Source: Beroe forskalii
Taxonomy: Eukaryota; Ctenophora; Nuda; Beroida; Beroidae
NCBI GenBank assembly: GCA_011033025.1
Contig: WFMF01000041.1
Coordinates: 578,706-642,705, forward strand
DNA length: 64,000 nucleotides
Reading direction: 5' to 3'
Shown: in pieces, positions 23,075-35,099 of the stretch
Numbering within the stretch: the first letter of the stretch is position 1
Layout of the letters: the number at the start of each line of letters is the position of its first letter
Notes under the pieces: generated by a model
The model's database searches: none
The model's input: only the letters and a program-made list of their open reading frames with translations
What the model was told of the DNA's origin: nothing
Program-made: the position numbers and the translations under genes

Positions 23075-24110
23075 TTTTTAGTTCTTAGTTCTTCGTTTTC
23101 AAATAGGTAATTGGTGAAATCCTATTGCATTAAGAAAGAATTGTTATTATATATCGTAGTACTTTTAATAATGTAATCTAAACTTATAAACTTACAAAGA
23201 GTGAAATCATATTGGATTGAAAGTTCAACTCACAGTAAGGATCCTTCTCTAGCAGAGGGTTTCCCACAAGTCGCAAATCTAAGATAATCACATGCTGTAT
23301 TTTTCTAAGCTCTGGCCAAGATATGTTATTGTAGGATAACACAAGTGTCCCAATGCAACGCAGCTTCAAGAATCCTTCCAGAGAGGAAACCTAAGTTTGG
23401 TGAAGAATATGAAACGATGTAATATATTGAAAATGTGGTAAAGTATATAAGTTAACAAAATCAGCAGTAAAGTTCAAGTCACAAAACTACAAAACAAATG
23501 CTTTCCTTTGGGGAGAATGATATTTGATACACCACCTGAGGTCAAAACTACATACCACATTATGACTCAGATCTAATTTCCAGAGCTCAGGCAAGGTAGT
23601 GAGAAATGATGGTATTATTGAGATGGAGTTGTATCTGAGTATAAGTGTCTGTATATTTGTACATTGTCTAACACCTTCTAATGTGACTGAAAATAAAGTG
23701 TTACAATGATAGTTATCTATATTGTATTGAAGCATTAAGTAGATATTCATAATAACAAAACTTTCAGCATCTACTTTCGGTCTTAAGCATAAAAGCAGGG
23801 TAGGTATAATCTGTGACAATTCTTAATTTGAACATTTCAAATCAATCTCTGTAATCTCACCTAGGTTACAATGAGATAAATCAACATGCTTTGCAAATTT
23901 AGGTTGTATCAGCCCACATCTTTCTTGTAATAGCTGAAAAATATGACTTGAATTTTAGAGTAGCCTGTTCAATTTGAATGTTCAATTTGAAGGAACAAAA
24001 AAATTAGATATTACTATTTGAACTGTCAATGAATTCCATCTTTTAAAGCCTTGTGGAAACAAAACCATGGTAAAATGGATCTGGTTACTCACTGCTTGGC
24101 CAATCTTCAT
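22924..24110 (-). CDS. Small leucine-rich-repeat protein (right copy, altered C terminus)
   Basis: The exons mirror the left copy: 24093-24110, 23861-23933, 23556-23686, 23196-23390 and a last exon 22924-23121. Phases match throughout. The last exon diverges after ENEELRTK, where the arm-specific segment begins, and continues about 48 further codons to a stop at 22924 through a Cys and Arg-rich sequence (KNCACRHISCARCSR). The left copy instead ends after KNLLS. The repeat region is otherwise nearly identical. Either copy could be ancestral. Expression is unknown. Confidence 0.65.
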
Positions 24111-24319
24111 GATGTCAACTCATGTGAAGCTAAGAATGATATTCCAGCAGCATATAAAAGACATGACATCCAATATCTCTGAAAAATGTCCAAATTTTAG
24201 TACCAAATGTTAATACCAAACTTACAATTCATAGAAATAAATCATTGAAGAATTTTCAACTGCAGTTACAATGCACTAGCACGAAAAGTTTATTGAAGCA
24301 CCAAGTGAGCTGTGAATTT

Positions 24320-24341
24320 GCAGGCCCATAGGGCCTGCTAG
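24320..24341 (+). mobile_element. Helitron-like 3' hairpin (right arm)
   Basis: The hairpin GCAGGCCCATAGGGCCTGC is followed by CTAG and then T, matching a Helitron 3' terminus. It mirrors 10107-10127. The 5' end was not found. Confidence 0.45.
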
Positions 24342-24738
24342 TGAATTATAACTTATTTGTCCAAGTATAGTTATATTTCCACATTTCTCAGCTCACTGAC
24401 TCTCAAGTCTCAGAGATGAACCTTAAATATCTCTTGCTTGAACCAGAATCATGGTGCATGACACCTGCACAAAGCATTATCATAATTTAACACCCCTGGT
24501 TTTTCATAGTTCTGACAGTAAATTGTGTACTGTGGACTCATCTCAGCACCTTCCCTGTTAACAAAGCCGTAATCAGGGAGGTTAACTGAGATTAAGTGTT
24601 CATAGGGACATAACACAACAATGAATAAGATTTCAGTCATAATGAATGCTCAATTAAGAGACCCATTGTGTCTTCAATGAGCCAACAATACCTAATCTTC
24701 TGCTAGAACATTTTCTCTTAGCAATTCCCTTTGATTTC

Positions 24739-24924
24739 TTGTTTGGGAAACTGAATCAGCAATTAAGTGACCCAACAGTATACATAAAACTCGACACACA
24801 TGAGGGCAAGTCATGTGGGGCCTCCCATATTAGTCATCTAAGCGGCATACATGACAGTCAGAATCATTCTGAAATACCAGTTAAGATACCACAGATCCAA
24901 GAAATGAATTCAAAGCCTCTCTGA
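24739..24924 (+). CDS. Unrecognised 61-codon ORF (right-arm mirror)
   Basis: This is the mirror of the ORF at 9257-9442 and starts MFGKLNQQLSDPTVY. No family is recognised. Coding status is uncertain for the reason given for the left copy. Confidence 0.2.
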   Translation: MFGKLNQQLSDPTVYIKLDTHEGKSCGASHISHLSGIHDSQNHSEIPVKIPQIQEMNSKPL

Positions 24925-25262
24925 CCGAGTCAATCCTAAACATAACATAAATATTGCCTATGATATCAAACCATCACAATTCATTGCAATATTCAAGATC
25001 AATGGCTTAATAATAATAATATAATTGTTTTGTAATGAATACAACACATTTATGTCACTCTCATTCTTCATCATCATTCTTCATGTCATGCACCTCTACA
25101 AGGTACTCTTAGTTTTCTTTAAAAACTGAAATACATTTTGATGCACCATTCTATGGTGCTCTGATTGAAATAGTAATAATTTAAAAAGAAAGACAGTTTT
25201 ACCCATTTATACAGAAATATACAAAAAATACAAAAGCACACCTTTGAACACTGGTGTCCTTC

Positions 25263-25328
25263 TTATAACACCTCTTTTGTTGGAGCCTCTCGCACATATT
25301 TAGGTAGATCATTCCAATGATTTCTCAC
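25263..25328 (-). pseudogene. LINE reverse transcriptase C-terminal remnant (right arm)
   Basis: Inverted counterpart of 8492-8556 with the same WNDLPKYV motif and stop. It is flanked by the same noncoding sequence as in the left arm. Confidence 0.4.
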
Positions 25329-25817
25329 TTGTTAAGTTATAAAATTTTCATTTTAATTACAAGCCACTTTTGAAAAATTAATAGTTTCATGCTTGTTAGT
25401 TAATAAATTTCTTCTGCTTCTAACATAACATAAGGGAGACGTCACTCATATTACGTCAGCACTTTTTTGAATTTTTGGTGATTTTTGACCCCCCCCCTTC
25501 TGTCAGCATTTTTCATCATTGGTTGACCCCCTCCCGGCCTCCCCCTTGCTGACGTCAGCATTGACCAAACCCCCTTGTGCCTTGCTAAACACGTATATCC
25601 CTGTGTGGGTTGCGCGCGGCGCGTACACACACCTATGCATATGCGGGCTTAGGAACAAACCCCCTCAAAATTATGTGATAAATTTTGGTAATTTTGAGTC
25701 GAAACAATGGACCATTGGAAATAAAATATCAATCAGGTAAGAGTGGTGTGTCATGTCTATTGTTGATAGATTTTGTCAGGCGTTGCCTTCCCCTGGCCTA
25801 TTAACCAGGGTATGTGT

Positions 25818-26049
25818 CCCATATAACTCTGGCTGAGTGACGTCACAGACCTAAAGGTCAATTTTTCTGTATCCTAAACCTAACCATAACCCTAACCAAA
25901 ACCCTAACCTTAATCCTAACCCTAACCCTAACAAATCCTGACCCTAATCGTGACCCTAACCCTAGTCCTTAAAGCGCTAGGTGCGCTTAACTATATTTTT
26001 CTGACTGACGTCATTATCATAGATAATGAAGAGCCAGGGGTTATATGGG
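25818..26049. mobile_element. Foldback element with a telomere-like core
   Basis: The left end CCCATATAACTCTGGCT and right end AGCCAGGGGTTATATGGG are inverted copies, followed inward by TGACGTCA on both sides. The core (about 25873-25965) is a degenerate run of CCCTAACC-type hexamers interrupted by variants such as CCTGACCC. The element is not in the left arm. It resembles two others at 43866-44147 and 51905-52131. Confidence 0.6.
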
Positions 26050-26108
26050 GCGGCTGGTTAGGGCAAGGCGTTCCCCTAACCAGGGTCCTGGTTAGGGCAA
26101 GGCGTTGA

Positions 26109-26338
26109 GGCGTTCCCCTAACCAGGGTCCTGGTTAGGGCAAGGCATCGACGGGCGATGTCCGTCCCTTTCTTCTGACTTGTTGTTGGACAAGGCGCAAA
26201 GTGACGTCCAAATGTGGAACGTTGCGCCGCGCGCGCGAGGGTAGGGTAACATCCTACGAGGCAAGGCAAGGCGTTGCCTGACCCCCTCGCGCGCGTGAAG
26301 TGCGCGCGCCACGACTCGTCGACTCGCAGAAATTTAAA
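26109..26338 (+). repeat. 230 bp direct repeat, copy 1
   Basis: This segment runs from GGCGTTCCCCTAACC to AGAAATTTAAA and appears identical by eye to 29270-29499, with the same length. It includes a CpG-rich hairpin block. The two copies bracket the minisatellite and about 0.9 kb of unique sequence. Confidence 0.85.
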
Positions 26339-28230
26339 TCGCGTACAAACGTGCCATTTACCGGAAATCACGTACAAACGTGCATTTACCGGAAATCACG
26401 TACAAACGTGCATTTACCGGAAATCACGTACACACGTGCATTTACCGGAAATCACGTACAAACGTGCATTTACCGGAAATCACGTACAAACGTGCATTTA
26501 CCGGAAATCGCGTACAAACGTGCATTTACCGGAAATCACGTACAAACGTGCATTTACCGGAAATCACGTACAAACGTGCATTTACCGGAAATCACGTACA
26601 AACGTGCATTTACCGGAAATCACGTAAAACATGAATTATACCGGAAATCACGTACAAAAGTGCATTTACCGGGAATCACGTACAAACGTGCATTAACTGG
26701 AAATCACGTACAAACGTGCATTTACTGGAAATCACGCACAAACGTGCATTTACCGGAAATCACGTACAAACGTGCATTTACCGGAAATCACGTACAAACG
26801 TGCATTTACCGGAAATCACGTACAAACGTGCATTTACCGGAAATCGCGTACAAACGTGCATTTACCGGAAATCACGTACAAACGTGCATTTACCGGAAAT
26901 CACGTACAAACGTGCATTTACCGGAAATCACGTACAAACGTGCATTTACCGGAAATCACGTACAAACGTGCATTTACCGGAAATCACGTAAAACATGAAT
27001 TATACCGGAAATCACGTACAAACGTGCATTTACTGGAAATCACGTACAAACGTGCATTTACTGGAAATCACGCACAAACGTGCATTTACCGGAAATCACG
27101 TACAAACGTGCATTTACTGGAAATCACGTACAAACGTGCATTTACCGGAAATCGCGTACAAACGTGTATTTACCGGAAATCACGTACAAACGTGCATTTA
27201 CCGGAAATCACGTACAAACGTGCATTTACCGGAAATCACGTACAAACGTGCATTTACCGGAAATCACGTAAAACATGAATTTACCGGAAATCACGTACAA
27301 AAGTGCATTTACCGGGAATCACGTACAAACGTGCATTTACTGGAAATCACGTACAAACGTGCATTTACTGGAAATCATGTACAAACGTGCATTTACTGGA
27401 AATCATGTACAAACGTGCATTTACTGGAAATCACGTACAAACGTGCATTTACCGGAAATCACGTAAAACATACATTTACCGGAAATCACGTACGAACGTG
27501 CATTTACCGGAAATCACGTACAAACGTGCATTTACCGGAAATCACGAACAAACGTGCATTTACCGGAAATCACGTATAAACGTGCATTTACCGGAAATCA
27601 CGTACAATCGTGCATTTACCGGAAATCGCGTACAAACGTGCATTGACCAGAAGTCATGTGCAAACGTGAATTTTCCGGAAATCACGTACAAACGTGCATT
27701 AACCGGAAATTACGTACAAACGACTAAACGAGCCGGTAAATGCACGTTTGCGGTCAATTTCCGGTCAATGCGTTTGTACGTGATTTCCGGTAAATGCATG
27801 TTTTTTACGTGATTTCTGATGCATGTTTTACGATTTCCGTTTGTACGTGAACGTTAGTACGTGATTTCCGGCGAATGCACGTTAGTACGTGGTTTCCGGT
27901 GAATGCACGTTAGTACGTGGTTTCCGGTGAATGCACGTTTGTACGTGATTTCCAGTAAATGCACGTTTGGTACGTGATTTCCGGTAAATGCACGTTTGTA
28001 CGTGATTTCCGGTAAATGCACGTCTGTACGTGATTTCCAGAAAATGCACGTTTGTACGTGATTTCCGGTAAATGCACGTTTGTACGTGATTTCCGGTAAA
28101 TGCACGTTTGTACGTGATTTCCGGTAAATGCACGTTTGTACGTGATTTCTGGTAAATGCACGTTTGTACGTGATTTCCGGTATATGCACGTTTGTACGCG
28201 ATTTCCGGTAAATGCACGTTTGTACGTATA
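26336..28230. repeat. 28 bp minisatellite with an orientation switch
   Basis: The unit ACGTACAAACGTGCATTTAC plus CGGAAATC (28 bp) repeats about 49 times from 26336 to about 27725. The sequence then changes orientation, and about 17 inverted copies run to about 28230. A few units are one base short or carry AAACATGAATTATA variants that recur as a higher-order pattern. The two halves could form one long hairpin. The many open frames across it are products of the repeat. Confidence 0.95.
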
Positions 28231-28960
28231 TAGTTGGAAATCACGTTCCGACGTTAATTCCGAAGGGAAATCACGTAGTCGTACAAACGAGCAATTACCG
28301 GACAATCCAATATTGGACAATATTGTTTCTATTAGTAGAAAACAATGTAGGTATCACAATTCGCAATTGATTTTTTAATTTTACCTGTAAATTCGCACAT
28401 CGACCGATAATTCAAATAGGAAAACTAAAAGAATAGATATCCTATCCGAATACGGAATCAAAATTCTGTTATACTTATTTAATTTCAAATTCCATGGAAA
28501 ATATGGATGTCTCGATGACTATAAATAAATTTCATGATCATTCAGTGGATCATGCTCGACAGTCTTAGATTTTTTTTAAATTTCGAACCACATCATCGTG
28601 ATCAACGATCAGATTAGTGATGAACGATAGAACTAATTCATTCTTAAGATTTTATATTAACTGTACAAACGAGAAGATATTATGGACTGAAATTAAATTT
28701 TTGTTGGACTTTACTAGTTTACTATCATATCTTCTTATGAAAGAATAATTTTCAAATTCCGTGGAACACAGATTCTCCTTTTCACCTTCTTCACTGCGTT
28801 CAATCTTTCAATATTGCCGCTGTGCGCTGTGTGTGAATGTAAATTGGATTACATATATACCATTACCAATACACATTACACAGAAGTAAAGCTTTCCCAT
28901 TGATGGGAATGGTGATTGAGCTTAATGCTATATTGTTGTGCGTAATCATATTAGCTGATC
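28231..28960. other. AT-rich sequence after the minisatellite
   Basis: No ORF of note and no recognised repeat. Residual minisatellite-like words (AAATCACGTTCCGACG) fade out by about 28310. Confidence 0.5.
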
Positions 28961-28969
28961 ATTAGTCGT

Positions 28970-29042
28970 GGGATGACAAGCAGCACTGTGTTTCGAACTG
29001 AAACCGGAAACTCTCCCTCTGCGCTATCACAGACAGGCTAAT
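28970..29042 (-). repeat. tRNA-derived SINE-like promoter
   Basis: On the minus strand, GTGATAGCGCAGAGGGAGAG resembles a tRNA A box, and CAGTTCGAAACAC about 30 bases later resembles a B box. This is the internal RNA polymerase III promoter layout of a tRNA-derived SINE. Stems of a genuine tRNA were not found. Confidence 0.4.
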
Positions 29043-29269
29043 TAGATCAACTCGAGTGAGCGAGTCCTCATCCGGTACCCGTACAGAGGAGGACTAATTA
29101 TCCCCTTATAAGGAGATAATTGGAATGAACTAAAAACCAAATTTCCAGGGGTTAAATGACGGTCAATTTCAAAAAGCTTGGTACCATCTGATTCGTCATG
29201 AAAATCTCTATCACATATCACGAACCTATGAAGATCTGAGATCCAACCCCAAAAACCCACCACCCTAAA

Positions 29270-29499
29270 GGCGTTCCCCTAACCAGGGTCCTGGTTAGGG
29301 CAAGGCATCGACGGGCGATGTCCGTCCCTTTCTTCTGACTTGTTGTTGGACAAGGCGCAAAGTGACGTCCAAATGTGGAACGTTGCGCCGCGCGCGCGAG
29401 GGTAGGGTAACATCCTACGAGGCAAGGCAAGGCGTTGCCTGACCCCCTCGCGCGCGTGAAGTGCGCGCGCCACGACTCGTCGACTCGCAGAAATTTAAA
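29270..29499 (+). repeat. 230 bp direct repeat, copy 2
   Basis: This is the second copy of 26109-26338. From here the sequence continues as the left-arm homologue (TTTGAAATAATGGGTCTGACG), so this copy sits at the ancestral position. Confidence 0.85.
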
Positions 29500-31264
29500 A
29501 TTTGAAATAATGGGTCTGACGACGTTAGACAATGCTAAGGTATGCGGAAATTTGGAGGGTTGTGTTGAATTGCAAATTAAAAGTACAAAAAAAGTGCGCG
29601 CGGTGGAGGCCGGATATTTAATTTTACCAGACTCTTCGAGTCTGGGCGCGCGCGAGCGGGGCCAGGCATCGCCTGGTATTCCCGGTCCCCTAACCAGGTG
29701 CATCTTGATGGATTTCTCCCATCCCTGCGCGCAACACTCGGAGGTTTGTGTTGCATCCCCCGCGGAAAACGTTGTGTGCGCGGCGGAGGGTAGGGTGACA
29801 TCCTACAAGGGGCCCGGGCGTCGCGTCATCACGAAACGCCGCGTGCGCGTAAAACTAGAGCAACGCCTGTTAACTTTAAGGAGGCCGAGCTGAGCCGCCG
29901 AGGGTAGGCCTCCGCCTAGGCCTAGGGTAGCCTCGACTCATATTATTCAAGCAATAGTTTTTTTTTATTAAGTTGTTACCCTAGTAGGCTTCGCTGCTTG
30001 CTCAACACGTGGCCTATGCAGGCGTAAACTACTTATTAATATTCTCCCTTATTTGTCGGCCGTTGACAGACCCTCGTGACATGAGACTCAGCGCCGCCCG
30101 CTTGGCGCTGATTCTCACGAGGGTCTGTCAACGGCCGACATCATATAATACATCGTACGACAAGCCTTTATTTAACCGACCTTTTTTAAACCGGCCCTTT
30201 TTTTAACCTGAACAAAAATCGAATCATTTATGGACAAAAAATTTTCAAGCAGTTGCCAGACAAAGAAATCTTTGGCAAGAAAAGCCACGAAAACCAACTT
30301 ATACATATCAAAAAACTCAAATTCTGGTCTAATGTCATGATTCAGGTCATTATATGTGTTATATAATGACGGTCAAATGAAATATGAATCATCTGGCCTA
30401 AATCAACTGGCCTAAATCAACTGGCCTTAAAGTTTAATTTAACCGGCTAAAAATCTCAAAGAGGTTTTTGTCCTCAAGGGCCGGTTAAATAAGGGCCAAT
30501 AAGGTATGCTAGCTTAGGAACTCCTAAGCCAGCCAATCCTTAAAATCAAATTTGATAATAACACGACTAAAAGGCGTAGCTCAGTGGGTTTTAAAGCTTA
30601 TAATTCATAAATAAGTTACTCAATAAATAATATATACACTAGAAATCAACTTTACAAAATAACCAATTAATTTTCAAAATAACTTATTGAGTGTCAAGAT
30701 AAATTGACCGCTTCTATTATTACTAATACTATAACACCGTTGCCATCTCCTGTGACATCAAATAGTAATTTGAAGAAAATATTAATAAGTAAGTTTGACG
30801 AGAACATCGAAATAGAATGGCTATTTGGATTTCATTGTTGGAAATCAGGACTTGAAGCTGAAAATTTTGAAATATTTTAACGTCTCACACTTACACGATA
30901 AAAGATATGATAAAATCAACAAATAAACCTTGAGATTTGAGAAGGGGGGATCAAAATCAAATACCCCTATTTGGCTTTTTAGATATATCAAACTGTCAAT
31001 AATTGGAACTCAAACAGTCCGAAATACACGAATTGTAAATACCCCAGTTCTTGACAGATTTGAGGCTAAAAGTATGACATTCCAATTCGCCTTGGGATAA
31101 GGAATTTAAATAATAAACTGAGTTCCGATTTCATAAGTCCGAGAACCATTTCGTAGATATTGTTTATTGGAAGATAGTAATAGTATTTGAGTTTGATTTT
31201 ATCTGAGGAGAAACAAAAACAAAATCTTCTGTGATAATCTGATTAAAAAACCTTCTCTGGAAAG

Positions 31265-32268
31265 TCACACTTTCTGCTGTTTCATGATCATCAGCATTCC
31301 CTGATTTTCTGTGTCAGCACTTCTATTTCTAAGCACTTTGGACATCATTTGAATGTAAGCTGCATAGATACGTTCCAACTTGGATCTCGAGTGGGTGTAA
31401 GAATTTCCCTGAAATAACAAATTTAAATGTCATTTTAGACAATGATGATAATATGATTATTAATTATAAGTAAAACTCTTCAAAACATTGTAAAGCACAT
31501 TTGCGCGCAGTAAAGCGCCGTAAAAAGTACACAAGCGCGGCGTAATACGCCGCGCATGAATTTGAAATGGCCGAGACCACGGTTACATGCATGCTAGTGA
31601 AAACTTATAATTGGAGGACATGCCTCTTAACTTCAGCCCTTCGTAATAGTAATTAGTAAGATCATATTGGACTAAACACTTTGAATTTTGAGATATGAAA
31701 ATATTAGATTTAGATATATACACAAAAATGTTACACTACTAGTACTAGTACTCTGCATTAGCTAATAAGCGGGGGGTCGAAACAAGTGTACCGAGGTGGG
31801 GGATTTGAGAATTTCGTGCTAACGGGGGGGTTGTCAAATAAGTGGGTGGATCTGGATTTCTTACGAAACGAATTTTCTCCTATAATTTGTTTTTGTTCAT
31901 CAAGTAATTGAAATTTCACTGATTTATGCTCTGTCAGTCCATCGCTTAGCAAACTTTATAAGTAAATCACCGAAAAATATAGAAAAAAAGAGCAAAAAGT
32001 ACCATTTCTGAGCAGATTTTCCAGAGAATGTGTTTGAAATTTCCAGAATCGCTTAAACGGGGAGGGTGCGTTTTAAGTGTACCTGGCCCTGACTATTTCC
32101 TTGAAAATTGCTATCCCCATCGCTTATTAGCTACTGCGAGTAACAGAGCTTGTAATTTGTATAAAAAAGCCTATACCCCGTACCTCAATACCCTATCAAG
32201 ACGACACTCTTCCAGTAGAATCCGGCTCCATCGTAGTCATACCACTCGATACGTTCATCGACAAAGAA
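31265..32268 (-). CDS. Two candidate exons of an unrecognised gene
   Basis: Exon 32192-32268 follows TTTCAG and reads FFVDERIEWYDYDGAGFYWK, with a GT at its end. Exon 31265-31408 also follows TTTCAG, reads through SRSKLERIYAAYIQMMSKV and stops after MKQQKV. Both have protein-like composition and acceptor sites. Their left-arm homologues (5480-5575 and 6277-6440) have lost frame, so the right arm seems nearer the functional form. I do not recognise a family. Whether both belong to one transcript is inferred from order and strand only. Confidence 0.35.
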
Positions 32269-32399
32269 CTGAAATGTCAGAACTGTTACTGTTACTGCCA
32301 ACGTAAATATTCATTAAGCTTAACATTGGTATATTAGTAAGCAGTTTCAATATCAAAAGCCCCTAGACTGGATAAATTTCAAAAATTGGGTAAGACTTG

Positions 32400-32475
32400 T
32401 GGTGCGGGGAGACAGGCTAGCAGTTAGAACCGCCTTAGAAGAGGCAGGGATGATATCCTGATTTGCTTGGCCAGG
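32400..32475 (+). repeat. tRNA-derived SINE-like head
   Basis: CAGGCTAGCAGTTAGAACC resembles a tRNA A box, and GGGATGATATCCTG about 30 bases later fits a mutated B box. The tail is T and C-rich. It ends just before the hAT insertion. Confidence 0.4.
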
Positions 32476-34324
32476 CCCTGCAAGTGTCTTTATTATTCTT
32501 CTTGTCAGATTCTATTCCTTAAGTTATTATACTATTTTAGGGTTTCCAACCGATAATATCGCCGATAAAATTATCGGCGATAATTAGGCCAAAATCAGTT
32601 ATCGGTTATCGGCGATAATTTTGTGCCGATAAATCGATAAAATTTGATATTTTTGAAACCAGTCAATTTCACGGTTTACCATCTTAAAAGAAGAAGAGAG
32701 GCAATATTTAAATATTTGATATACTAGGTAAATTTTCAATTGAAACCAAAACAATAGTGCAGTACACTCAAGCACTTTCTTAGAGCTTGGTATACCAAAC
32801 TATGGAGGCACTATTGATACTTGATACATTATCACCCCCGGAACGCGAGGTACCGCAGCTGCTAGTACTTTGTGCGCAGTTTTGGGAAACGCAGCAATTT
32901 TGCAACGATATTGCCCCATTTCATATACTAAACGTAGGATAGAGTAATTTTGAAGATGGCCATTCGATAGAACACAGCACAGGGAGTTCAGTGGTGTAAA
33001 GATCATTGGAATACGACTTTCATGACAGAAGTTATGATCAATAACACCTCGCAGCAGAAAACGAGGTTTTCAAGTAGCACTATGTTCAGCGATTCACTGT
33101 GAAGCTCAGGAACATGATATCGAAAATCTATGATCAACCTACACTGCAGAATTTTATCCTCTATCGATTCCCGAAGGTCCCAAGTCTCTATCTTCAAAAA
33201 TGTGGATTTCTATAAAGAAAAACCCCGAGAGGGTGTAAAAAAGTACATTACTGTCTACAAATGAGGTACCGCAGCACTGTTACGTGAGACTGCGCGCGTG
33301 TGTTGTGTGTGGTGGATGTGAGAGCGCAAACAAATCTTGTTCCAAGTTCATTTCTGTGTGTTTGCTCGTGCGTGTGTTTGGCTTGTTACTATGTTGCAAA
33401 TAATATGGTATGAATTGACTATGAATCGATATTGTTAAATGATGATTTTAAATACGAGCTGTTCTGCCACTGTAAAACCCAATCACTATGCATCATGATA
33501 CTTTTGAATGGAAGCAAATATAGAACTATAGATAATAATGTTACTGGTATAATGCATTTCGAATATTAAGCAAAAGCCCAAAAATGTGTAACAAGGATCA
33601 GATAAAATCAATTCTGTAATTCGAAGATAAAATTATACTGATGACCCATGATAGCCCTAGAGCACTAACCTTCACTTTCAGGGCTTGAATTATTATTAAA
33701 CATCATATAATCCTTTTAAGCATGATTTATTGGAATGATATTACATAAATACATATGAAATGACCTTGCATAGTTACGTTGTATATAAATGCACATACAA
33801 TGGTTCATATTATGTTGCCTTTCTAACCCTGAGATATGCACGGTCCAAACTACAGCAATTCTGTACTGTAGTTTGTAGATTATAATACGTAATACTAATA
33901 GGTATAGTTATACGGTAATAATCAGAGCTAATAATCAGAAATAATCAGAGCTGATATTTATCGGTTATGTTATAGATAGAAATCTGATACGGAAATGAAG
34001 CAATCTTAGTTGGGAATGGTCCGTATGCACAAATTAAGGGAATCCCTTTTTTTAAAGGAAAAGCTTTAAATTTAATGTTTTCCCTCGAGGAATGACCTTT
34101 TCCCTTAAAACTGGTGTCAAACACTGGAGAATGTAGGTTGTGTAACTCATAATTTTGGTTATTCGGTACTATGGCATTGCTCGTGTTAGAAATTTATCTA
34201 GGGTACATAAATCTGCTCACGGTTCCAAGGTAGAGCTCCTGGAAGAGATGTGGTAAAAAGTGGCTTATTTTTGAGGAAATTGCTATAAAAAGGAGGGAAC
34301 ACCTTAAAAAAGAAAGGGAAACAC

Positions 34325-34700
34325 ATAAAATGAGAGGCTTAACTTAGGAGTGTGATAGGCTTACTTAGGAGTGTGATAGGCTTACTATGGCGTGTGATTT
34401 ACTTAAGCTTACTTAGGCTTACTTAGGAGTGTAATAGGCTAACTTAGGAGTGTGATAGGCTTACTTAAAAGTGTGATAGGCCAACTTAGGAGTGTGATAG
34501 GCTTACTTAGGAGTGTGATAGGCTTACTTAGGACTGTGATAGGCTTACTAAGGAGTGTGATAGGCTTACTATGGCATTTGATTTACTTAGGCTTACTTAG
34601 GCTTACTTAGGAGTGTAATAGGCTAACTAACGAGTGTGATAGGCTTACTTAAAAGTGTGATAGGCTTACTTAGGAGTGTGATAGGCTTACTGAGGATACT
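34325..34700. repeat. 21 bp minisatellite (AGGAGTGTGATAGGCTTACTT)
   Basis: Roughly sixteen copies of a 21 bp unit with variants and occasional shortened copies. No coding role is apparent. It lies inside the nested element. Confidence 0.85.
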
Positions 34701-35099
34701 TAGGAGCACAAGGCTACCCATGAGAACAAGAGGATTGCTCAGGAGTCTAAGTGTGTTGCTCAGAAGTACAATAGAGTTGTTCAGGAGTGCGAGATGGCTA
34801 CAAAAAGAAGAAGATGTGTTGTCTACATTACAAGCTGCTGTCGCTGCCCTGTACTGTTAAATCAGGGCAGCCTTTTGCAACTCAGAGTTACTAAGTTTGG
34901 CGAGTTCATGGAGAATCAAATTAGTGAGGTCTACGTCCTTGGCCTTGCTTGCCATAGGATTAGGCTTTGACAAATAGGCGTTACGGCAGGGACAAAATTG
35001 ATGGCTGCAATATCCTTGGTTTTAATCTATGAAATTAGATTATCCAGATAATGGAATCAAACAAATTGCCTAAACGGGCTAATAACAAAGACCGTAGAA

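Larger units (their letters stand above)
19317..32290 (-). repeat. Right arm of giant inverted repeat
   Basis: This is the reverse-complement counterpart of 5470-13888, and it is longer. It contains three segments absent from the left arm: 21726-23074, the block with telomere-like and minisatellite arrays between about 25818 and 29270, and a second copy of a 230 bp GC-rich module. Its phosphoesterase copy and its outermost exons are better preserved than those in the left arm. Confidence 0.9.

Noticed and set aside
26336..28230. CRISPR-like appearance of a regular 28 bp repeat
   Set aside because: There are no unique spacers between units, and the genome is an animal's. It is a minisatellite.
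26274..28320. Many long overlapping ORFs with KRAFTGNHVQTCIYRKSRTN-type repeats
   Set aside because: They exist because a 28 bp unit without stop codons is repeated, so open frames arise in every phase and on both strands. Nothing indicates translation.
30575..30600. tRNA gene suggested by GGCGTAGCTCAGTGG
   Set aside because: It resembles a tRNA A box, and a mirror copy exists near 7100, but no B box or cloverleaf follows. At most it is a relic.
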